Positions 47,756 to 59,353 of a stretch of DNA of 64,000 bases are shown here, piece after piece. How positions within the stretch are numbered: position 1 is the stretch's first letter; every line of letters starts with the position of its first letter. The notes beneath the pieces are model-generated. The model saw only the letters and a program-made list of their open reading frames with translations, searched no databases and was not told the DNA's origin. The translations under genes were made by a program, and so were the position numbers. Source of the DNA: Siphonodentalium dalli (Eukaryota; Mollusca; Scaphopoda; Gadilida; Siphonodentaliidae); contig CP136065.1 in assembly GCA_032622095.1 (NCBI GenBank), positions 52,821,949-52,885,948 of the forward strand, in the 5' to 3' direction.

Positions 47756-47948
47756 ATATGTCAACGCATTCAGCAGAATTTAAACTACACGAGTTACATA
47801 GAGGATCTCCAACGAGTTATGTTAGGATATACTATTTTATGAAACGAGTTTATTAAATTTAATTCAAAACGAATCGTAGACTGAGTAATGCTCATTACCT
47901 CTGAACCAACCTAACGTGTATTTTTCACCAAATTTGTATCACACTTAA

Positions 47949-48309
47949 CCCTTTACCCAACAGAACGGCCCTGTGCCAATGCATTCTCTTATATATGCGA
48001 GTCGACCATAGGTCGCCTCACATATATAAGAGAATGCATTGGCTTAACACATTAAAAATTATAAAATTGTTAAAGAATGTAAGAAAAAATGGTAAAAAGT
48101 GTTAAAAAAAGATTTTTTTTAGGCCAATGCATTCTCTTATATATAAGAGAATGCATTGGCACAGGGCATAACTGTAACCATCACAATGTGGTCAATGAGC
48201 CGGTTCCAATGATATCCATATTTGTATGGTTTTATTGAGACAGACCCAAGATAATTTAGGCTGTTGCAGCTTTATTTGGCCGGTTTTGGCCGGTTTGTTG
48301 GGTAAAGGG
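47949..48309 (+). mobile_element. CCCTTTACCC MITE carrying paired hairpins, copy 4
   Basis: A 361-bp element flanked by TTAA (47945-47948 and 48310-48313). The left hairpin is at 47976-48042. The right hairpin has lost its 31-base tip, leaving a perfect 36-base palindrome at 48124-48159. Confidence 0.9.
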
Positions 48310-48313
48310 TTAA

Positions 48314-49014
48314 AGGACTACCCCTGTGACTATTTTGTGTATTTATTTAAAAGTAAGAATCTGTTCTAACCCGTATTCGTTAATTTGTTCATCAGTTATA
48401 GTTATTAGGGAAGATGGGCTTTTTATAAGTTGAAATAACTTTTGCTCTCATTCCGAATGTATTTCCTAGTATCTGCATCTCATTTGTCCATATATTCTAT
48501 ACTTATCATGTGTAGGATTTACAATAAAATATGTTATAATCACACGATCTGGTATGTAATCATATTCGGCCAATGCAACAGCTAATTTTAAGTCACGTAA
48601 AACTGGATGTAAGATGAATGTACATGTATGTATATATAGAGCTGCTCCACGCGGAATGCTGCTAAACTGACACTGTTGAATAGCCTATACTACATTGACC
48701 GACGGACTTGCTTTGAGACAGTTTGGGTTGAACACATTGCAGTCTGCAATCAGTACAATTGAAGAGGTACATATCGATACAGGATATATAGGACAAGGAT
48801 GCAAAAAATGTTAACACCAACAATTATAATTTTTGGCGAACTGTGTTTCCAGGTTTGAATTTTCAAATGTCCAGATATATATTACTGGTGGAGTGAAATA
48901 CAAATCTGCATAATATCGTAGTTTCTTATTTTTCAGATTTGTATAAAATAAGCTAGAAAAGGTTACAATACCTCCGCGTGTCACGAATAAACTAATAAAT
49001 ACACCGACCACTAT
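48314..49014. other. No gene recognised (probably PBLD gene intron or flank)
   Basis: AT-rich. No downstream PBLD exon is recognisable on the minus strand in this interval. Confidence 0.3.
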
Positions 49015-49018
49015 ATAT

Positions 49019-49317
49019 CCCTTTCATGACGGGAGCTTCCTGAATTTTTGTGAAAACCCTGCATATATAAGATAATGCATTGGCCTAACAAATTTATATT
49101 ATTGTTTATAATTGTTAAAAAATGTAAGAAAAAATAATAAAAATAATAAAAATTGTTATAAAAATAAGTAAAAAATGATAACAATTGATAAAGAATGCAA
49201 GAAAATAATTATAAAAAAATGATGAAATTGTTAAAGAATGTAAGAAAAAAATAAGGGAATGCATTGGCGGCACAAGGTTTTTAATGTTGCGCCAGCGCAG
49301 CTCCCGCCATGAAAGGG
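49019..49317. mobile_element. CCCTTTCATGAC MITE, copy 3, hairpins largely deleted
   Basis: A 299-bp element with ends CCCTTTCATGACGGGAGCTT and CCATGAAAGGG. TTAA is present on the right (49318-49321) but the left flank is ATAT. Only arm remnants of the hairpins remain (GCATATATAAGATAATGCAT near 49060 and GGGAATGCATTGG near 49256). The spacer is a long run of TTGTTAAAGAATGTAAGAAA-like words. Confidence 0.75.
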
Positions 49318-49359
49318 TTAAAATGTAGCCGTATGAATTAACTATTGCAAATCATTTAC

Positions 49360-49547
49360 CTGTGACTGGGTCTTCTGGAATACCGTTCCATGGGGCGAAG
49401 TATCTAGAGACGAAATCGTAAGGATTCCCATGCTTGTCGTCGTATCTACCATTGGATGCTAAGGTAACGATAATACCCTTACAGGCGCCAGAATTCTCTA
49501 CTTCCATCATTTTTTCAAAGTTAGGCTTCAGGCTCTCCAGACATTCT
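49360..49547 (-). CDS. PBLD: Internal exon of a PBLD-like (PhzF-family) protein
   Basis: The minus-strand exon is bounded by a strong acceptor (TTTTTCTGTTTCAG, ending at 49548) and a donor (G|GTAAATG at 49359). At 188 bases it starts with the last base of one codon and ends with the first base of another. It encodes about 62 residues containing 'ESLKPNFEKMMEVENSGACK' and 'SRYFAPWNGIPEDPVTG'. The latter is the conserved block of phenazine-biosynthesis-like domain proteins (PhzF/diaminopimelate-epimerase fold) that lines the active-site cleft. The enzymatic role of animal PBLD is not well defined. The frame is intact. Upstream exons should lie at higher coordinates and downstream ones at lower coordinates on this strand, but I could not identify them, so introns are long. 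The GAT array at 49.65-50.45 kb falls in the upstream intron. Confidence 0.9.
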
Positions 49548-49649
49548 CTGAAACAGAAAAACATAGAATGCAAACGATAGATGACGAAATGATTTTAATT
49601 CAAATGCTTGCACTATAAAGTAATTGCAGAGCAATGCTGATGACAACGA

Positions 49650-50450
49650 CATACTAACAACGACGTCGACAAGAACGACGATGAAGGGGATGTTATTAAA
49701 TAAATCTATGGTAATAATGTCGACGACGACCATGATGATTACGATAAAGGCGACGATAAAGGCGACGGTGATGGTGATTATTATGCTAATGGTGACGACG
49801 ATTGTGACGAGGGCGATGATGATATTGAATAAGACGACGACTACGACGATGATGATATTGATTAATGGTGATATTTGATGATGATGATGATGGTGATGAT
49901 GACGGCGATGATGTCGACAATGATGATGCTGAATAAGATGACGACTATATGACGATGATGATATTGATTAATGGTGATATTGATGATGATGATAATAATC
50001 ATGGATGACATGATCATGATCATGTTGATGATGATGATGATGATGACGGCAATGATGTCGACAATGATGATGCTGAATAAGATGACGACTATATGACGAT
50101 GATGATATTGATTAATGGTGATATTTGATGATGATAATAATCATGGATGACATGATCATGATCATGTTGATGATGATGATGGTGATGATGATGGCGATGA
50201 TGTCGACAATGATGATGCTGAATAAGATGACGACTACGGCGATGATGATATTGATTAATGGTGATATTTGATGATGATAATAATCATGGATGACATGATC
50301 ATGATCATGTTGATGATGATGATGGTGATGATGAAGGCGATGATGTCGACAGTGATGATGCTGAATAAGATGACGACTATATGACGATGATGATATTGAT
50401 TAATGGTGATATTGATGATGATGATAATAATCATAATCATGATGACGGCG
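49650..50450. repeat. GAT-rich tandem array with ~144-bp higher-order unit
   Basis: Imperfect GAT/GAC trinucleotides arranged in longer units. The marker ATTAATGGTG occurs at 49861, 49967, 50111, 50254 and 50399, giving spacings of 106, 144, 143 and 145. Each unit carries CATGATCATGATCATG and GATGTCGACAATGATG. It lies in the presumed upstream intron of the PBLD-like gene. Confidence 0.88.
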
Positions 50451-50459
50451 CTAAAAATA

Positions 50460-51164
50460 AAATAAAAAGCATAATACAAGTCAGAACTTAAGTCCTGCTA
50501 TTTTATTCCATCAATAATCAAGAAGCATGACAGCGGCATGCCCGGCAAATTTCTGTAAATATTCAGACGCTGTGGGGTAACATTGCTAGTACTCGATTAG
50601 AAGCTGAAGCCGCCGGCAAAAGTGAAGCCGAACAAACATATCGACAAAGCCCCACACGGCGTAATACATGGAATATGAATTGAATTATGGCTCGATTATA
50701 ATCGAAGCCGACTGAACACGATCGCGACCGATACACTCCAATCAATATTCCTTGGTGAAACTAAAAACTAGAAACCTGATCCTTTGTCCGCTAGCTGAAA
50801 GCAAATGAAATTGGAGCTGAACTTCAAGGTTAATAATTTTCTGTTTTGAAAACGAATCCCAGCGAAACTTCGTTTCTATCTCATTTGAATGCCATTCACA
50901 CATCGGGGATGTAATTTGAGTGCGCCGATGGTACATTGGAACAGATTTATTCTCGGAAATCATAAGGTCTCTTGTAATGCATCTAAAATATAATCACTTC
51001 TCATGTGAATGTAAATCTTTCTTGTCAAATCCGCCGCAATCAATGAACATTGTCTAACGTGTTTGCCAACTTGTGTGAAAAGGGAAACTAACGTCACATC
51101 ACTGGTCTCCGAAAGTTAGAAATGATTCAAAACGCTTCCTATAGGATTGTCTGTGCAGTATATA
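50460..51164. other. No gene recognised
   Basis: Frames here (50563-50745, 50742-50963 minus) show no PBLD-like or other recognisable sequence. Confidence 0.3.
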
Positions 51165-51627
51165 TTAAAGGCATGGGCGGCGTTCGTTGCAGAAATATTC
51201 ATATTCGTTCAAACCGCAATCAACAGAAGGAATATATATATAGTTTTGTTCATATGCCAAACATAATCAGCGCGTAAATTAGATATTGTCGTCAAGACGT
51301 ACGATGGTGTACGTGAACAAAAGCCGGCTCGTGCTACAGAAGTACTTCTTTTGTTTACATAACACAGCGCAATTCTATTGGTTAATCACACACACATGAT
51401 ATAAACACTCTTTATTATTTATTATCAGGAAAACAGTAACAAATAACGCTCTTTATGTTTACCATAATTATCCAGATCTAAACAAAAGCCATGTTCTGTA
51501 ACGTTTTTTGCTTTTGTTTACATAACAAAGGAAAAACATTTGAAAATAACATACTGTTTATGCCATATTTCATATTAGGTGAATATTTTAACAGCATGCC
51601 CACCTCCAACGCCGTCCGTATCTTTAA
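51165..51627 (-). mobile_element. TTAAAGG-related MITE, subfamily B, copy 2
   Basis: A 463-bp reverse copy bounded by TTAA (51165-51168 and 51624-51627), from TTAAAGGCATGGGCGGCGTT to ACGCCGTCCGTATCTTTAA. Compared with 55228 it has a deletion near the right end. Confidence 0.78.
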
Positions 51628-52854
51628 TACAAACAAATTTGTCTCCCTTCTTGTACAAAACGAGAGGTCGATGAATATCGTCCGCCGATGTTTAACACAT
51701 TCATTCAATGACAACGACTACAACAGTAAAAATCATCAATCTAGAACATAATATATAACTGTTCATAAAAAGTGATAAGATGACAGAGACGCAGTCTCTT
51801 TAAAAAGCCAAGAAAATTCTACAGTATTTACGTCTGGAAATCTCATTCATAATCAGCAACTTAATTGATGGGATTCCCTCCATTTCATTGGAGAGTGGCG
51901 AAGCACGCGCGTGATTCCATTGGTTTATGGCATAACGGATCACTTCACATATCAGAGGTCAATGACGTGTTGACAAGTTTCCCACGCATTGTCAAACTCA
52001 AATATTGTTGGAAAATATTGAATACAGGCGATGTATCCATAACTCATTTTACTCATCGCAAAATAGGACACATCATCTTCGAGTTTTTATCAGTCAACGA
52101 TATTCGTGACTGATTATTCTTTCGTATCTTGTTGTATTTATAACTATTTCTTAGTACTACGATTCTCACAAATATTTACTACGCAAGGAAAGCACCCCAT
52201 GCTTGGAAATAGTTTATTATGTCATGTTGGGAATGGCGCGTCGTTGTAGAAATGAAATTTAGTGCACACTTCGAGAGACGTACACCCGTTAGACCAGAAT
52301 CTATCCACCTGTGCGAAACATCAGTTTGGATTGGAATTCTTGGAATTATGACATTGATTGTACCAACCATATCAACCAAATGACCCTAACTATAATGGTC
52401 ATGGTCTGTCATCATACTCTAGATGTGCCATGAAATAGAAATATGACATTGTTCGGATGACAAATAATTTAGTTATCAAAACAGTTGGCATATGTCTATG
52501 ATCGGGCGAAAGGGTGCTAATGTTTCCCAAATATTTCAACAAAAATTGTGACTGTGGCCATACAAGACATACAATAAGTCAATACCAAATAGCATTATTG
52601 TGATTACTGATGTCATGCAGCCTAACCGCCAGACTAACCAATTATCTTGGCAGTGACAAATGTAATCATTATACCGCCTCGTCAAATGAATAGGCTACAG
52701 TGATGTCTGTGTTTTTACAAAAACAGCCAAAAGACATATATACTGCATTATATTTGAGACAGGTATATATAGTATCTGCTTCATGCACCATGCACAGATA
52801 ATTCATATTGCATAGCAGCCAATGTTTGAGTTTGATATTGATATCATGTGTATG
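51628..52854. other. No gene recognised
   Basis: Frame 51865-52113 (82 codons) is not recognised. No element borders seen. Confidence 0.3.
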
Positions 52855-52905
52855 CAGGGTGGGAAGAGTTAATATGCTTTTCAAAACAAATTAATTAGTC
52901 AATAC

Positions 52906-53408
52906 TTAAAGACACGGTTGGCCTTGGCGCTGGGTATCCTGCAAAAATATTTCCACCCGTCAAAAACCGCCACAAACAGAAAGAACATCAAAATGTAGAC
53001 AGACTTTGTCCGTATACAAATAAGAAATATCGCTTAAACAGTATGTTATTGTCATTTGTTTGACCATTGTTATGTAAACAAAAGCATAAAAAGTAACTTT
53101 TCTGGTGTTTGTTTATATTATGATGGTAAACATAAAGAGCGTTCTTTGTTGTGTGAATTCCTGATATGGAACTAATAAAGAGCGTTTATGCCATTTGTGT
53201 GTGATTAGCCAGTAGCATTGTGCTGTTTTCTGTAACACAATCAGGCTCTTGCTTAGGTAAAATATAGTAGGTATTTGTGGTAACATGCTGTTTACGCGAT
53301 GAACATGGTATATATGAACGAAACTGTATGCGTTTTAATGTTTTTCTGTCTACGGTGATTGGAACAAATATGAATATTTTCGACAACTAAAGCCTCACGT
53401 GCCTTTAA
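52906..53408 (+). mobile_element. TTAAAGG MITE family, subfamily A, copy 4
   Basis: A 503-bp copy from TTAAAGACACGGTTGGCC to CACGTGCCTTTAA. Its terminal TTAA (53405-53408) is at the same time the left target of the CCCTTTACCC element that follows. Confidence 0.85.
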
Positions 53409-53787
53409 CCCTTTACCCCAACAAAACGGCCAAAACCGGCCAAATAAAGCTTCAACAGCCTAAAATATCTTCGGTCTGTCTCAATAGAACCATACAAATA
53501 TGGATATCATTGAACCGGCTCCTTGACCACATTGTGATAGTTACAGTTATGCCCTGTGCCAATGCATTCTCTTATATATGCGAGTCGACCATAGGTCGCC
53601 TCGCATATATAAGAGAATGCATTGGCCTAAACAAATCTTTTTACCATTTTTTCTTACATTCTTTAACAATTTTATAATTTTTAATGTGTTAAGCCAATGC
53701 ATTCTCTTATATATGCGAGGCGACCTATGGTCGACTCGCATATATAAGAGAATGCATTGGCACAGGGCCCTTCTGTTGGGTAAAGGG
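53409..53787 (-). mobile_element. CCCTTTACCC MITE carrying paired hairpins, copy 5
   Basis: A 379-bp element flanked by TTAA (53405-53408 and 53788-53791). The hairpins are at 53559-53625 and 53694-53760. The long unique arm is on the left, as in the 28250 copy. Confidence 0.9.
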
Positions 53788-54598
53788 TTAATTAGTCAAC
53801 ACCTAAATCCATACAGGCGAAGAATTGCCAAGATAAGAAATATGAGAAGGATCAGATGAAAAGTATTTGAGTTATTGCATTGGATAACAAGTGTCTATGG
53901 AATGTATGGTAATTGTTCATGCTTTTCTAAACAGATCAACCAATCGATACCTAAAGCTATAAATGCGAGTGGTGTGTCACCATAGACCTGCACATGAAAT
54001 ATGAGCACGATCCGATAAAAATACTTAAGTTATCTCATCGGACACACACTATAGGTTGATGGAAAGTGTTAATATATTAGAAACCGATCAAACAATCGAT
54101 ACCAAGAAAACTCTGATAAAAAATAATCGAGTTATGATGGCGTCGGATAGCATGTGTCTACGGACAGATATACCGGCGGACAGACATACAGACAGATGGT
54201 TGATCCGGACGCCGGCATTATGTGTACCAAACATGGTATGGGTACAACTACAAATGGCGATATCCTTGTTTTGTGGTTTATTCGCCGTATCAACCACTAG
54301 GCCATGAATCTCACGACGTTGTCAGTGTTATTTGTGGAGGAAACACCACACAGATGGGCTATTCCACTGGGGAAATAACTGCGATTGATGTAGAAACCAC
54401 CGACCTCTGCATGGCAAACAATTGACAAACATGTCCAGATACACGAATCACACTACCCTTTTGCGTGATACGGATGAAACGATATAAATTGTTTAAGCAC
54501 AGTTAACAAACATCTTGGCTGTTTACATCTAGCGAAACCAATCGTTGAAACAAACGCCGTATATTGTACTATCCACCTGAATAAACCATTACCGCAGG

Positions 54599-55104
54599 TT
54601 AAAGGTACGGTTGGCCCTTGGCGGTGGGTATCCTGTGAAAATATTTCCACCCATCAAAAACCGCAACAAACAGAAAGAACATCAAAATGTAGACAGACTT
54701 TGTCCGTATACAAATAAGAACTATCGCATAAACAGTATGTTATTGACATTTGTTTTGACCATTGTTATGTAAACAAAAGCATAAAAAGTAACTTTTCTGG
54801 TGTTTGTTTTATATTATGATGGTAAACATAAAGAGCGTTCTTTGTTGCTGAATTCCTGATATGGAACTAATAAAGAGCGTTTATATCATTTGTGTGTGAT
54901 TAGCCAGTGACACTGTGCTGTCTTCAGTAACACAATCAGGCTCTTGCTTATGTAAAATATAGTAAGTCTTTATGATAGCATGCTGTTTACGCGATGGTCA
55001 TGGTATATATGAACGAAACTGTTACGCGTTTTAATGTTTGTCTGTTTACGGTGTTTGGAACAAATATGAATATTTTCGACAACTATGGCCAACCGTGCCT
55101 TTAA
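54599..55104 (+). mobile_element. TTAAAGG MITE family, subfamily A, copy 5
   Basis: A 506-bp copy bounded by TTAA (54599-54602 and 55101-55104), from TTAAAGGTACGGTTGGCCC to CAACCGTGCCTTTAA. Here the right end repeats the GGCC-AACCGT word of the left end, making the inverted repeat clearer than in the other copies. Confidence 0.85.
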
Positions 55105-55227
55105 GGGCCGGAGGAACGTTTTACCAAAATATTTCCTATTATTTCAAAAACGGATTTTCTCAATATCATTCAATGTCAAGAATATCATTTTTAAATTTGG
55201 TGCAAGCGATCACCGTGACAACAATAA

Positions 55228-55736
55228 TTAAAGATATGGGCGGCGTTCGTTGCAGAAATATTCATATTTGTTCAAATCGCCATCAACAGAAGGAATATTA
55301 AAATATATACAGTTTTGTCCATATGCCAAACACAATCAGCGCGTAAATAGTATATTGTCATCACGACGAACGTTTGTGTACGTAAACAAGAGCCTGCTCG
55401 TGTTACAGAAGTTTTGCTTCTGTTTACATAACACAGCTCAATTCTATTGGTTAATCACACACAAATGATATAAACGCTCTTTATTGTTTCCATATCAGGA
55501 AAACAGTAACAAATAAAGCTCTTTTTGTTTACCATATCCGGATCTAAACAAAGGCCAGGTTCTGAAACGTTTTTTGTTTTTGTTTACATAACAAAGGGGA
55601 AAACATTGACAATAACATACTGTTTATGCCATATTTCTGATTGGTATAAGAACACGGTATGTCTACATTTCACCATTCTTTCTGTTTATGGCGGTTTTTG
55701 ACGGAGGTGAACATTTTAAGCCGCCCGTATCTTTAA
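55228..55736 (-). mobile_element. TTAAAGG-related MITE, subfamily B, copy 3
   Basis: A 509-bp reverse copy bounded by TTAA (55228-55231 and 55733-55736), from TTAAAGATATGGGCGGCGTT to GCCGCCCGTATCTTTAA. It lies 124 bp from a subfamily A copy in opposite orientation. Confidence 0.8.
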
Positions 55737-58369
55737 TAACCAGCAACCCGTTTGAAATTATAGTCACATTTACTTACTTTTATGGCACGAAAAATATTTA
55801 AAAGATCACTATTTTCAGGTACCTATAGAACCCTGTTAAAACAGAACTTTTTCAAGAGTTCAGTTTATATAACCATGATACAATATCAGAAGATCACGAC
55901 AGGAAACTTACTTCTTCTTGACTCTAGGAATTTCACAATTAATTTCATGTAGAAAAAGGCCAATATTTGAGAATGTTCATGGCTGTTGATTCAATGAAAA
56001 CTTGGAATGAGATGAGTTCTATAGATCCATATCCAAATCCCAGCTGACAACTATATATCTTAACACTGTGACATATTTCCAATTGACTGCTCTCAGCTTG
56101 ATTGGAACAAACTACATTCATCATTGTAATATTATCGGACGTGCTGAAATAGTTATGGCTGTTTTATTCTTCATTGTAATGCATGAGGGCATGATGTTAT
56201 ATCATGCAATTAAAAATTTAACTCAACATTATGACACAAATGAAGCTACCTCACATAAGCTACTTGGCGATTGGATTGTTGTGTGAAATTATTAATAATT
56301 CTAGCAGTTCTTGGTACATTAAAGGGCAAACATAATTATATATCCAACCTCCAAAATGTGCTAAGATCCATTGTTTTTGTCTTCTATTAATATCTGTGCA
56401 GATTACACATATAATAAAAAGGATGATAAGTGAAATTCAAGATTTTTCGGCACATAGATCCAGAGAAATTCTTTGCTGAAAATGCCTTGCAATTTTTGTC
56501 TGAATTTATTTAAAACCGGCGTCTTCTAAATTTGATTGGGAGTGGGAGCGTGTAATCATATTAGTCACTGCACTGTGTTTAGACCGAGCGTGCTTTGGGA
56601 GTTGCTAATGAATTGCCGATTTTATTATTCTAATCATTGGATTTGTGTTTGTGACAGCATGCTCGTTTTCTACTTGATTTCATTTATACGCATCAGAACA
56701 TTTTGGACAAATGGCAATATCATGCATTTTGTCGTATCAGCCGAGCAAGAGTCTGTTGTTCTGGCACGAGCGCCAGCGCAGAAGGATAGAACGAGAGGCG
56801 CAGCCTCGAGGTCTATCCTTCCGCGATGGCACAAATGCCGTATTGACAACCTATTAACACGTGTCGTTCTGTGTTTATTACACGCCACGTCCAATAGAAT
56901 CCGTAAATTATAAAAAAAACACAGACTTATATGGTTTATACAGACTTATATGGTTTATACAGACTTATATGGTTTATACAGGCATATGCATATCATGGCT
57001 TGTTTTCTCATGTGTGATTATGCTTTTATTTTATAATTCCGGTTTCATGGTTGAGGCGAACGTCTGTATATCACGTGACGTCAATGGGATACGTATGGAA
57101 CACGTATGGCATACGGATTTGTGAATACGTAACAACAAGAACACTATAATTCTAGGAACAAACGTGTAATAATGACAATATGATATGATATGATATAGTG
57201 GTCAAAACAAAGATCAAAACCAACATATAAAACATAAACCACTTTTTAAACAAAGTTAAGCACAGTCTACGTAATTGTGTGCCTATCGATAGTATATATT
57301 ACCCATACAAGGCATATAAGTGAGATCACTAACTCGCGGTGAATCCGCCATTTGGTCTCCGGAGGTCAATGTTAAGAAGTAGCATCTATTTTTAGCATAT
57401 GGCTCCAGTCTGGGAATTCCCAAATAAAATGGCAACAGTTCGTTACCGAATCGCTGGTGCGACAACTTCATAAAACTAATTAAACAATCACCCTGGATAC
57501 ATACAATACGTAGGTTTCACGCAGTAGATGGATTGAGTGTATCACGTATATGTTATTGCGTTATTTTTTTTTATCGCAAATACTCGCTATTTATCAGTAA
57601 ATTATGGGATGTTCGTTGAAAAAAGAGGGCGTCCATCGCTTAAACGTCTGAATGTCCGCATCGTCACCAGATCCTAACTATGTAGATGACATGGCCACAA
57701 AACAATTCTTAAACCCGTAGTTGCACTCATAATAACTTAATTTAAGCCATAAAATGCTGATAAAAAAAATGCTCGCACTCAGCTGTCGAATGTTTACAAA
57801 TGGACGTTACTTCTTAACTTTGACCTTTTACCGGTGGGTTGGGTAAAATGCTAGGAATCGGACCATATGGAACCATCGGCCATCTTGAAAATCGCGAACC
57901 AGTGACTTATTGAGCATGGCGCTGATGAATATTATTTTGACAGTTAAGTCGAAGCCAGAGAAGTGACTATACGGTCTCCGTTCCGGGAGTGTTCACATTG
58001 GAATTGCACCCACCGCCATTGAAGCAGACAAAAATGTTTGCATCCGGAAAATTCTATTGCTGACAAAATGTTGGAAATTTCGAGCCTAACATTTTGGTTT
58101 AAAACAACAATATTCGCACTGAATACTGTCTGGGATATCAAACAATCAGATCCCCCCAGCCCATGTAGCGACGTTCCTGAGAGCAGCGGTTATGACTGTC
58201 AATAACAGAAGCCATTTGTGGTTCATAGACACCGAGAACATTTCGATAATGAGGACCATATTCCCCACTAATTGTATCATACAACATTGATGAGGAGGGA
58301 GGGTGCCCAGTGAGATGGATACATCGGGCTGTAATTGGTAAATGGGGAATTTGTCCACGCGCCAATGAT
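55737..58369. other. No gene recognised; small repeats and one stem-loop
   Basis: A 19-bp unit (ACTTATATGGTTTATACAG) is tandemly repeated three times at about 56924-56980. At about 56780-56825 GAAGGATAGA and TCTATCCTTC form a stem around a GC-rich centre. Frames at 56068-56286 and 56536-56913 are unrecognised. Confidence 0.4.
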
Positions 58370-58375
58370 GATTAA
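58296..58375 (+). other. Short reading frame paralogous to 61040-61143
   Basis: The frame reads 'YNIDEEGGCPVRWIHRAVIG' and ends at TAA 58373-58375. The frame at 60924-61143 has 'YIDEDGGCPVERDIRAVVI' before its own stop, and both are followed by the TTAACCC end of the same repeat family. The pair could be a repeat-borne peptide remnant or a duplicated terminal exon. Stops lie just upstream here. Confidence 0.3.
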
Positions 58376-58510
58376 CCCCTTCCTTATGGAATGGAATTTC
58401 CCATTCAATTAAAAGAAATATACATTGGAATGTTCTATTATTCATTGGGAGGGGTTTCTAATAATACAACTGCAGGTGGCATGCGATTCCTATTGGAGGT
58501 ATTGAATTTT
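58372..58510. mobile_element. TTAACCC-ended element fragment (GGATTCTCCCATT family)
   Basis: TTAACCCCTTCCTTATGGAA followed by TTTCCCATTCAATTAAAAGA and TTGGAATGTTCTATTATTCA matches the left end of the elements at 9080 and 61141. The right end is not seen. Confidence 0.5.
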
Positions 58511-59353
58511 GAGATCTATAAATAGATTTGGAGTAATTTTGGACACAAGCAAAATAAGTACACATAAGGCGCATCAACGCCACCAATCTCTACCAGATCG
58601 CACCAGTCATATTTTCTTTCTTTGTTTCTATATTTAGCATGGGGTTTTCCAGCAAAAATGGCGATATCCGATCGCCCCAAAGTCAAATTTTCTGTGTGCT
58701 TTGAGAACAATTCCCACATTAAAAATATAATTACAGAAAGAAAAATCAGAGCGGTAGTTTTGTTGACGAGAACCTAATCACACCATTTCAAAATATAGTT
58801 CTTGGGTTTTAGTGGGACTTTTCAAACTTTATAAGGTTCAAAATTTACACAAATTTTGTTCGATATTTTGTGTGCTTAGTAAGGGCAGCATGTTGATCTG
58901 ATCGCTCAGTGTATATCTTAATATCGCGGAAGTCCACCAAATGTGCGTGAAATGTCGCCAGTAGCAGCGGTCTTACCTAATCGACAAGGGAGGTAAACCC
59001 TGCATGGAGTTTGCAACGCCACAACGACACAGATACAGTATGGGCAACAATAAATACAGTAATATCCAGAGTAAAACGACAATATAGTGAATGGTGAATG
59101 AAGAAATAGACTTAGCGTCAGGTTATCCACCTCAACCCCCACCCACGTCAAATTCCAACTGTCGGACATTCTACTGTACCCCTCCCTATAACGATGAAAT
59201 CACCCGACAGTAACTCAAAGATTTACTTATTTTATGGTGGCGCTGATGTGGCCAAGTTTCGACCCTCACAGCAATCATGGTTTCTCACAGATGGAAATTT
59301 AAAAGACTTGATGTCACTAAATCGCTCCCATAGTAAACCAGTCACTGTTGAGA
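58511..59353. other. No gene recognised
   Basis: The minus-strand frame 58516-58719 (67 codons, with 'GKPHAKYRNKERKYDWCDLV') has an exon-like composition, but I cannot assign it. Confidence 0.3.

Larger units (their letters stand above)
52855..54190. repeat. Diverged ~140-200 bp tandem repeat interrupted by two MITEs
   Basis: Three or more units share TTAATATNNTTTTC.AAAC-like starts, CAANCAATCGATACC-like middles and GAT(C/A)AGATAAAA(A/G)TA.TT.GAGTTAT-like ends (around 52865, 53800-53900, 53930-54050 and 54060-54160). Two elements at 52906-53787 sit inside the first unit. Confidence 0.5.

Noticed and set aside
58516-58719. 67-codon minus-strand frame with 'GKPHAKY' and 'DWCDLV'
   Set aside because: Looks exon-like, but I could not tie it to a family or to clear splice sites.
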